Positions 8,959 to 17,200 of a stretch of DNA of 64,000 nucleotides are shown here, piece by piece. Both the position numbers and the translations under genes were made by a program. The stretch lies in contig NZ_JZTW01000003.1 in the NCBI RefSeq assembly GCF_000962805.1, positions 177,545-241,544 on the forward strand. Reading direction: 5' to 3'. The stretch comes from Pseudarthrobacter chlorophenolicus (GTDB lineage: Bacteria > Actinomycetota > Actinomycetes > Actinomycetales > Micrococcaceae). Positions within the stretch are counted from its first letter, which is position 1. Every line of letters begins with the position of its first letter. The notes beneath the pieces are model-generated. The model was given only the letters and a program-made list of their open reading frames with translations, had not been told where the DNA came from and searched no databases.

Positions 8959-9585
8959 CTAGTCAGACGTATCTCTCTCAAAGGAGACCTCGTACCCGAG
9001 CGACCCGAACAGACCGGTCAGCATGCTCTTGGTATTCTCGTCCGCTCTCTGCCGCAGCTCAGAATCCTCAGCAGCTTTGGCCATGTCGGATTCGGCGAGG
9101 AGATAGAGTTCGGCTTGCTGGGGCGCCGTGAACGCATCTACGACTCGATCAGCAATGCCGCGATCCTGGCTATAAACATAAGAACGTTCATGGTCGATGT
9201 TTGGCTTGTCGAGCTGCGGCTCGGGCAGCCGCAGGGTCACCGATTTGCCGTCCGCTGCCAGAGTAAGGTCCGTATCGGCCAGGCCTGCAAGATCGACATA
9301 GGCGTTGACGGTGCCAGCGGCTACAAATAGCGTCCGTCGTCCCGCTATGAAATCAGGAAGCCCCCCGGTGTCATCTTTCTTATCCAACAAAAGCTCAAAA
9401 TTACCGACCGCAGCGTGGTACTGGCTTACGTCCCGGACGGATTTGAGAAGAACGCTTTGGCTCCGCCCGCTCTTGCTCGCAAACGGGCCGAACCCAAGCA
9501 TGCTCGCTACAAGCGTTACAGCCAGTAGCAGCGCTACCGCAGAAGCAATGTACGCTGCCGGCTTGAATGATTTAGCTTCGGACAC
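8959..9585 (-). CDS. DUF4230 domain membrane-anchored protein
   Basis: A short cytoplasmic tail, one hydrophobic segment (about residues 11-31, ending LVASMLGFGPF) and an extracytoplasmic domain. GRRTLFVAAGTVNAYVDL, LRLPEPQLDKPNID and SYVYSQDRG are the conserved blocks of DUF4230. Function of the family is unknown. The GTG at 9585 follows AAAAGGGG at workable spacing and gives 208 aa; an ATG at 9636 would add 17 residues but has no ribosome binding site. It is divergent from the 439-aa gene, sharing a ~250-bp promoter region, and lies 107 bp beyond the start of the DUF262-HNH gene. Confidence 0.8.
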   Translation of the reverse strand: MSEAKSFKPAAYIASAVALLLAVTLVASMLGFGPFASKSGRSQSVLLKSVRDVSQYHAAVGNFELLLDKKDDTGGLPDFIAGRRTLFVAAGTVNAYVDLAGLADTDLTLAADGKSVTLRLPEPQLDKPNIDHERSYVYSQDRGIADRVVDAFTAPQQAELYLLAESDMAKAAEDSELRQRADENTKSMLTGLFGSLGYEVSFERDTSD

Positions 9586-9834
9586 TAGACCCCTTTTGCC
9601 TTGAAACGGCCTGGGTTCCGTTCCTGATGATTGCATGCCAGAGGTTGCTGTCTGGCTGATTCAGGATCAGTGTAGCGGGACTCGCCCAACGCTTAGCATG
9701 GTGACACTTCATGCGTTCCTATATGAATGTGGGACGATAACCACCGGTGCCATTTAGGCAAGGACCATGTTCTCAGGTCCTCCAGCGGCGTCGCTCCCAC
9801 CGCGAAGGCGGTTTCACTTCCACGAGGGGACACA

Positions 9835-11154
9835 GTGACTACTAACAGCAAGGCACTCGTGCCGGTATGGACACTAGCTACAGAGGCAGTGAGCGTTGCT
9901 GACGTGCTGGGTACTGAGGGGCTAACGCCGGCTCGCCTCGCAGAATTGCGAACCGTTCTGGCAGCACTCGCGGATTCTCCCATCGCCACACTCGAGATGC
10001 ACCCGATGCCACAGACTCGCGATCGCAAAGGCGGCCTACCGCTTGACGTTGCAAGCCCGCTCGCAAAGCAGTTGGCGCAGCTAGTAACCCAAACAGCGAA
10101 ATCAGCTCCCTCAAAAGTGAACGTAGCTGATACCGGCGAGGTACTTTATCGGATGGTAGTACCGGCTAAAGTTGCTGCCCAGGTGGGCAAAGGACTCGTT
10201 CGGCCCATGGCAGCCAAAGGACCTTCAGGAGCTGTCTATGGCGCCCTGGTGAACTCGACCGGAATAGTCGGGCAGGCCAAGCTCGTACCCGTTGTTGGCG
10301 GAGCCGCAGCTGCAGGTACCGCCGGCGCTGCAACTGGTTCCGCGGCTACGGCTGGCGTTGCTGTTGCCAGTGCTGGAGCCCTGACGGTGGCCGCGCCACT
10401 TGTGCTGATGGCAGTCGCCGTTAGCGTGAGTGCGTATGCAGAGCACCAGCGCCAGGAAGCGATTGAGCGTATTACGGACCTCCTGGAGCAGTTGCACGAG
10501 GACAACCTTGACAAGGAACGCAACGAGTTGGACGGTTGCCGTGAAGCGATCGACAAGGCTACCTCGATCCTTCTTGACCAGGGCCGGATCGGCTTTTCGC
10601 TCGGTCTGGATTCCTCCGTGCATGGTATCAACACCGCTATCGCTGCTACCCGTAGGCGGCTAAAGAAGTGGGAAGCCGCACTGGATGCCCTGCCCGACGG
10701 CGCAGTCGAAGTGAGCGAACTGAAGAAGTCATTTCCCGGCATCACCGAGGAAGGCGGCACCTTTCGGGCGCACTTGGAAATCGCCCGGCTAGCCGTCGCT
10801 CTGAAACGCCGGGTCCTCGTGCTGCAAGCAGTCGAACACGCCCAGCAGGACACCGGCAATTCCTTCAAAAATTTCGTCGGGGCGCTTCGCGACGACGGAC
10901 GCGGCACCGACGAGTTGGAGTCAGGCATCAACCAGGTGCTACTTCGACTGTCTGCACTTGAAGTGAAGCGCGACGGTGGTTTCCGACTTCCCGCATTTAC
11001 GCCCGGCGAGGTAGACCAGCTACTGCAGGCCGCATATCGACTTCGTGCTTTGGGAGACGGCCTTCACGTAAATGGCCACCGGGACGACGTTGCAATTGAG
11101 ATTGAGCGGAACAGCGACGGGTCGCTCGTGGTTTTCCCTGCAGTCCCCGCCTAG
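9835..11154 (+). CDS. Uncharacterised 439-aa protein with central hydrophobic region and coiled coil
   Basis: I do not recognise this family. The N-terminal ~110 residues are mixed alpha/beta. Residues ~150-200 are a long Ala/Gly/Val-rich hydrophobic stretch ending LVLMAVAVSVSAYAEH, enough for one or two membrane passes. A charged helix with heptad character follows (about 203-235, EAIERITDLLEQLHEDNLDK), then a mostly helical C-terminal half. GTG at 9835 has GGGGA upstream; the frame is open to 9727 but that extension is unlike coding sequence. A 75-aa helical protein gene follows after 79 bp. A hydrophobic hairpin plus coiled coil inside a defence island is compatible with a membrane-acting effector, which is inference only. 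Confidence 0.78.
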   Translation: MTTNSKALVPVWTLATEAVSVADVLGTEGLTPARLAELRTVLAALADSPIATLEMHPMPQTRDRKGGLPLDVASPLAKQLAQLVTQTAKSAPSKVNVADTGEVLYRMVVPAKVAAQVGKGLVRPMAAKGPSGAVYGALVNSTGIVGQAKLVPVVGGAAAAGTAGAATGSAATAGVAVASAGALTVAAPLVLMAVAVSVSAYAEHQRQEAIERITDLLEQLHEDNLDKERNELDGCREAIDKATSILLDQGRIGFSLGLDSSVHGINTAIAATRRRLKKWEAALDALPDGAVEVSELKKSFPGITEEGGTFRAHLEIARLAVALKRRVLVLQAVEHAQQDTGNSFKNFVGALRDDGRGTDELESGINQVLLRLSALEVKRDGGFRLPAFTPGEVDQLLQAAYRLRALGDGLHVNGHRDDVAIEIERNSDGSLVVFPAVPA

Positions 11155-11233
11155 GTTGTCGATGCGCAGAGCGCCCATAGGCCTTGGGCACGTTTATCTG
11201 ATAGGAACAGCCATCTCAGAAATGGAGCAGACC

Positions 11234-11461
11234 ATGGCCGGAAAGGCAGACAAAGCCGCAGCCGCGATGAAGGACGTCGGACAAAAGGCGAAAGCCGCCA
11301 CTACCAAGCTTTACGTTCTCGCCAAGGACCCTGCGATGCAGGCCAAGGCCGAGAAGCTGGTTGCGGACGGAAAGAGAATTTATCGTGCAGCAACAAGCCC
11401 CGAAGCCAAAGAGATCTACCGCAAGGTAGCGGCAGTGAGAGACAAGATGCGGAAGAAGTAG
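11234..11461 (+). CDS. Small highly charged helical protein, 75 aa
   Basis: An Ala/Lys-rich, entirely helical sequence (MAGKADKAAAAMKDVGQKAK) with lysine-rich C-terminus DKMRKK. ATG 11234 follows GGAGCAGACC, a usable ribosome binding site; ATG 11222 is also in frame but lacks one. It lies 79 bp after the 439-aa gene on the same strand and is probably co-transcribed. The composition resembles small histone-like or stress proteins, and in this position it could also be a partner or antidote of the upstream protein; neither can be shown here. Confidence 0.6.
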   Translation: MAGKADKAAAAMKDVGQKAKAATTKLYVLAKDPAMQAKAEKLVADGKRIYRAATSPEAKEIYRKVAAVRDKMRKK

Positions 11462-11490
11462 CAACGGGCACGAGCCCTGCTAGTTCATCA

Positions 11491-14106
11491 TCAACCTTCC
11501 GGGGACTGTTGCGCCAAGTCCGGTTCCCACTCCAAGACGAGTTGATCCTCCGGATTCCCTTGCAGATCCGGGTTTTGCAGGTACTTCGCCAATACCTGCG
11601 CAAACCTGTCGGCCCTCGTCACCAGCCATTCCACGAGTTCCTGCGACTGGGCTTCATCAAGAAAATCGCCGGGCAGCCTGCTGACAAGCTTGGAGGCCTT
11701 ACGGCCGGGCTTGTCGTCCCACTCCACTCCAAACCCTAGAGCGGTTTCGATAGCGGTGCGCTGGGCAAGTAACTCCCCGTAAAGACCCTTGTCGTTGTTG
11801 ATCCAGAATTGCGCGGTTACGAGCTTGCTCTGCGAGTTAACTGAAAGCGAGATCACAGCACGGGAATCCCCGAGGCTCACGTCATACCAGTTTTGTGGTG
11901 ACGGTTTACGCCATGTCTTGATGTTGGTCGCATTAGCGAGCCCGAAGTTTCGTACTCGCTCGAAGAAGTCCAGCTGTGCGTTCTTCAGCGCCACGTTGTT
12001 TTCCGCGCGAGCCTGACCGCTCACCCTATTGCGTCGCGCGGAGATCACATTCTCGTCGACGTCGAGACCTGCCGCGTTAGCAAGCTCCTCTGCACCAATA
12101 AATTGGTCCCGAGCCGCGCGTCCTTCACCATCGAATCGAATTCCTTCCTCCTCGAGAACCGCCCGTGGGTCATCATTGCGGCCGGGCTCGAGCCAGCGGA
12201 AACCAGGCGAGATGGTCCCGCCACTTTGCAGGACTCGCCAGGCGTTCGCTATCGGATAGCTCGCAAGTATCCCGGCCAGTGGTTGTGGCCAGGTGTTCGC
12301 CACGATGGCGACATCCCCATAGGAGCTCCATCGGCCGGCCGGGATCTCAGCTACGACCGCTGCAACTTGGCTGCGCAGAGCTGACGGCTCCTCGCCCCCA
12401 GCAATAATGCTTTCGTCAGGGCCTGGCCATAGATCGATGATCTTCTCTGCCAATTCGGAGCTGCGCGCGTTGATCTCCTTGGCACCCCATGTGGCGTGCG
12501 TGGCAATCGCTTGATTCATCGAAACGCCACTCTTAGCCAGCAATTCCCGCTTCTCGTGGAAAGGCTTGTTGCTGAGCTCGCTGTTGTACCCACTGAGAGT
12601 CAGGTTGCCCAGGGTGTGCACGACGCGCTCATGCTCGTAATCAATGTCTGCGTCTGCGTCGAAACCCTCTGCGAACGCTTCACGTACGGGCTCAGTCATA
12701 GTCTGGGGCAAGACATGCTCGATGGTCAGGTGCCTTGGGTCAAGGTCGACGATCTCCTTCGGGCGGTAGGCCTCTTCAAGCCACTGCAGGATCAGCTTTT
12801 TCTGTGTTCCACGGCCCTGCCAGTAGAAGGCGACAGCTCGAGCAGCCTCTCGGACCTGCTGATCGGTTGCAAAGTATTTTCGACCCTGCGACAGGTAGTC
12901 GCGTAGTGCCTTGTCGATGTCCTCGGCACCACTGATCGCACCAACAGCTTGGAGCAGTGTCCGGTTCAGGTTGGCGGTAGCGCGTCCGATGATGATCCGC
13001 CGCACGAAGTAGGACTCGAGATAAGTCAACGCGCGAACCACTTGATCATTGGCAGCGGTGCCGGCGGCGCGTCGGGCGAGGATCTGCATGACCACGGGAT
13101 ACGCAGTGGTCGAACCCCACGCCTTGATTCTGGTGAGGCGCCTGCGAATCTCGGTATGTCTTTCCTCCGCAGGGTTGAGAATCGTAGCGAGCACGTCGCC
13201 CAATCGGGCTATGCGGAGTACCTCAGCCTCTACCTGGTCAATGGTCTTGAGTTTCTCGAGCCGCTTTTGCTGTCCTACGTATGTATCAGACTGTTTTGCC
13301 CGTTCGTCGCGTTGAGCGAGATCGAGCCAGAACAACAACTCGAGGTTTTCGGAGTCAAGCTTTTTCTCTAGTGGAAGCCAAATATTGTCGTAGACGGTTT
13401 CTGCGCGGTCACCAAGCCTCATGAACAGGTAGTTCTTGAGCAGGTCACTTTGCGTCAGGCGAAGACCAGTATTGTTCAGGGACTCGAAGATGCGGTGTGC
13501 GTTGTCTGACGGTTCGGCGGTAACGACGACGAGCGCGAGTCCGCGGACGACGGCGGCCTCGAGCAGATGGAGGTCGTGTGCATCGTCTGGGTCGTCAGCC
13601 GCCGCGATCTTCGAGCGGAAGAATCGGTAGGCGTCGCCGATGGTATCCTCACCGCCGGCCTGAGGAGCACGGTTGAGAACAGCCATATAGGCGGGCCGGT
13701 CTGTCTGCGTCGGCATCACCTTGAGTGGCTTGCCATTGTCGTAAACGTTGATGAGGTATTGGGCATCGATGCCGCCAGCTCGGTCAGTTTCCCCTGTTTC
13801 GATCAAGTGGTCCCGGAGTGCAGCCAGGAAAAGAGTCAGGGTGGTCAGGCGCTGCTGGCCGTCAACGACAAGAAACTTATTGACGCCGATGGCCCCGAAA
13901 TCAGGGCTGCTCGCCAGGACGAGGGACCCAATGAAATGAGAGGCCTTCGGGTCGTCGTGAAGGGTCCGCTCCAGCTCCACGACGTCTGACCACAACTGGT
14001 CGAGCTGCTTTTTCCCCCACGAGTACACCCGCTGATACAGAGGAACCTGGTACTGCTTCTTGCCTTCTAGAACGCCCGCGAGCGTCCCATTTTCCGCTCG
14101 AACCAC
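11491..14106 (-). CDS. DUF262-DUF1524(HNH)-alkyltransferase-like-DUF4268 fusion protein
   Basis: An 871-aa multidomain protein. DUF262: YQVPLYQRVYSWG (about 19-31) and VVDGQQRLTTL (80-90). DUF1524 HNH: LTIEHVLPQT (about 458) and LGNLTLSGYNSELSN (about 498-512). At ~575-650 there is an alkyltransferase-like (ATL/MGMT DNA-binding) domain: IPAGRWSSYGDVA, then NAWRVL where O6-methylguanine methyltransferases have P-C-H-R-V, so the alkyl-accepting cysteine is absent, as in ATL proteins. At ~705-855 is a DUF4268 domain (NWYDVSLGDSRAVISL, FWINNDKGLYGELLAQ). GTG 14106 follows GGAG with 6-base spacing. Probably a modification-dependent restriction enzyme whose ATL domain could read an altered base (inference). 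Confidence 0.88.
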   Translation of the reverse strand: MVRAENGTLAGVLEGKKQYQVPLYQRVYSWGKKQLDQLWSDVVELERTLHDDPKASHFIGSLVLASSPDFGAIGVNKFLVVDGQQRLTTLTLFLAALRDHLIETGETDRAGGIDAQYLINVYDNGKPLKVMPTQTDRPAYMAVLNRAPQAGGEDTIGDAYRFFRSKIAAADDPDDAHDLHLLEAAVVRGLALVVVTAEPSDNAHRIFESLNNTGLRLTQSDLLKNYLFMRLGDRAETVYDNIWLPLEKKLDSENLELLFWLDLAQRDERAKQSDTYVGQQKRLEKLKTIDQVEAEVLRIARLGDVLATILNPAEERHTEIRRRLTRIKAWGSTTAYPVVMQILARRAAGTAANDQVVRALTYLESYFVRRIIIGRATANLNRTLLQAVGAISGAEDIDKALRDYLSQGRKYFATDQQVREAARAVAFYWQGRGTQKKLILQWLEEAYRPKEIVDLDPRHLTIEHVLPQTMTEPVREAFAEGFDADADIDYEHERVVHTLGNLTLSGYNSELSNKPFHEKRELLAKSGVSMNQAIATHATWGAKEINARSSELAEKIIDLWPGPDESIIAGGEEPSALRSQVAAVVAEIPAGRWSSYGDVAIVANTWPQPLAGILASYPIANAWRVLQSGGTISPGFRWLEPGRNDDPRAVLEEEGIRFDGEGRAARDQFIGAEELANAAGLDVDENVISARRNRVSGQARAENNVALKNAQLDFFERVRNFGLANATNIKTWRKPSPQNWYDVSLGDSRAVISLSVNSQSKLVTAQFWINNDKGLYGELLAQRTAIETALGFGVEWDDKPGRKASKLVSRLPGDFLDEAQSQELVEWLVTRADRFAQVLAKYLQNPDLQGNPEDQLVLEWEPDLAQQSPEG

Positions 14107-14280
14107 AAGCGTCTCCTTAGAGTCTTAGTGCTTAGGGATGAGAATACATCGATCGAGTATTCACACCCCGCCCTGTGCGTCTAGAGGAAGGCTCGATGTG
14201 CTTGATTTGCTTACCTCCTGCCAAATCATGAGCATAAAGCGCTCGCCAAGATAGCGCCTGGCGGGCGCCTTAAGCACACC

Positions 14281-17200
14281 TTATTGCGCAGTCTCGTATG
14301 AGCCGTCTGGCCGGCGCAGGCAGTAACCCTTCTTTACGGCTCTCCGAAGGCTCCGCTGAAGTGCATTCTGAATATCGGGGCCTCGTCGTGCCCAGCCGAA
14401 GACGTTACGGACGGCGACGAGTAACTCTTCTTCTGTAATGACTATTGAGTCAGCAACTACGAGACGAACGGCCTCATCGAACTCTTCAGGCGGGATTGCG
14501 CCTGCTTTACGGATGTCACTTTGTCCCGTTGGTCGCCGGACGTTTACTGCGTTTGCGCCATCGACTCGGATAAAGCCTTCTTTATCGAGCTTCACTTTCA
14601 TGCCGCTAACTTTGGCAAGTGACAATGCTCGTTCAATGTTGATTTTGGCGCGCGGACCAATGGCACCGGCTCCCCAATGCTCCCGCAACCGAGTGTGAAA
14701 GGTATCTACGTGCAGCGGCGCTTCGACGCTAACGACGTGGGCCGCATACTGGATGAGGTCTGTAAGTGCGTCGGCATCTCCCGGTTGGTACCAATACCGG
14801 TGCGCAGGCTTTGAGGCGGAGGTGTATGGCACCGTCCAGGCGGGCGGGGCGGACAGGTCGATCTCTTCATACTCCATGGCCCCGGTACTTTCCGCCGCCT
14901 GAGCAATAGCAGGAACGCCGTGGTTCCCACTCACAGCGTCCTCAATTGCCTGCTTGAGAGCGATCTCCTGTGTGGACCGGTCTCTGTACCAGCTCAAACC
15001 CCAGATCCGATAGATATCCCACCCGAGCCCCCGCAGCACAGATTCCCTCAGGCGGTCTCTGTCACGCGCGCTCTTTGCCGAATGATATGCGGCTCCGTCG
15101 CACTCGATGCCCAGCATGAAGCTCCCGGGCTTGTCAGGATGACGAACCCCTATATCTATCCTGTAGCCACCAGCCCCGACCTGAGACACGGCGTCGTAAC
15201 CCCATGCCCTGATTACGCGAAGGACTTCCTCTTCAAAGGGGCTCTCGGCATCCCCCACAGATCCGGATATGTCAGAGGCTAAGGCCGCTCGGCCCCGGGC
15301 AGCAAAGTCTAGATAATTCTTCAGGTGACGATTTCCTGCTGACGCGCCGTCAGACATGTCTCCAGCATGGAATGAGCTGACTACTTCGACCCTTCGGCGT
15401 GCGCGCGTGATTGCCACGTTGAGTCTCCGTTCGCCGCCTTTCCGAGTCAAGGGTCCGAAGTTCATTGCCAGCTTGCCCGCTTCATCGGGCCCGTATCCAA
15501 TACTGAAGATGATGATGTCTCGCTCGTCGCCCTGGACGGACTCCAGATTCTTCACAAAGAACCCGCGGAGTCGATCATGGTCTTCCATGAGACCCGTAAG
15601 CAGCGGCTCTAGCTCTGCGCGACGTTCAATAGCTTCGGAAACAGCCTCGGCTTGTTGTGTAGAGAACGTTACGACTCCGAGCGAGAGTTCCGGGTTAACG
15701 CGGCGGTGTTCAAGGACACGGTCCACGACGCGCTCTGCTTCAATGGGATTCTTGCTACCAGCCCCTCGCTGATAGATACCCTGAACGAATTCGTGATGTA
15801 CCCCGAGGTCGTCAGCTTCCTGGGTGGCGCCAGGGAATGTATTGAGTTTCCCCTCGTAAATCCGGTAGTTCGAATAGGTAATGAGATCTTCATGAAGGCT
15901 GCGGTAGTGCCATGAGAGCGGCAGGGACACCATAGCCCCCGAAGCCTTACATAGGTCCAAGACGCTATCGAAGTTGTCCGGTTCATCTTCGTCGTCGCTT
16001 TCAATATCTGCAGCCGAGAAGAAGGACGTTGGCGGGAGCTGTCGCTGGTCCCCAGCCACGATCAGCTGTTTGCCCCTGTAGATGCAATTTACGGAATCCG
16101 CGGGCATGACCTGAGAGGCCTCATCGAAGATAACGACATCGAAGACGAACCCTGCAGGAAGATACTGCGATACGGAAAGAGGACTCATCATGAAACAGGG
16201 CTTCAGGCCCTGGACTACAGAGCCGGTTTCTTCCAGCAACCGCCTAATGGGTTTGTGACGGGACTTCTTGTTGGCCTCGTGCGCGATGACTGCCGCAGGG
16301 CCGGCCATGCTGCGTGGACGTCGGGCAACACAGGCCGTTACGACGTCGGCGTAAGCATTGACGATTAGGTTTCCGTCCAATTCCTTGAACTGTTTCAGTA
16401 GGCTTTCGCGGCCGGACGCACGGTGTTCCGATAGCCTGTCGTCGCCTTCAACGATACTTTCTGCCCAAGGTTCCAGTGCAGCCCTTTCAATTGCTGGCAC
16501 TACTTGGTCCGCTGGCGCATGGCTGTCGCACAGGGCTGTCAGCGTCTCAGGCACTCCGGCATCGGAAAGAGCAGCAAAGAGCCTTTTATATTCGAACCAA
16601 ACATCGATATCAGCAGCCGGGTTGAAACCAAGGGCCGCAAGGAGTTCCTCTGCGTATTCAAGGTCATGGTTCAGTTCAGCGCTGAGGTCGGTCGAGCGCT
16701 CGGCATCAAAGAAGCCGACCAGCTTGTCTCGGGCTTCCAGCCAGGAGGAAAGGCCTTCTGCCAAATTAAGGTCGGAAGCGTCGAACTCCTCAATAAAGCG
16801 GACATCGTCATCCTCGATTGGTCCCCCGACGATTCTGCGCAAGGCTGCGATCCAGTCGTAGTCGGCTCGCACCGCTGCCCAGTCTGTTTTCCGTGGACTG
16901 TATCGCTTGCCCAATACCTCGGAATCGTGCCGCGAACGTTCGGCGGTTTTCTCATCCATCGCGTCCAACGCATGGATCTGCCGGAGAACCGCCTTGGCCG
17001 CAAGCGGTGTTGCCGTCTCGCCCAGCATCTTCGAAAGTCGGTCCCGCAAAAGTTGCGCGGCCGAAAAGTTCTCCTGGGCCGCCTTGAGGATTCCCAAAAT
17101 GTGAGTCAGTGGCAGATCACCGACCTGTTCATGGAAAACAGTGCCGAAGAGTGCACGCGTGTCGGCACCGAAGCGCTCCACCATATTGGCAACGTCTCTC

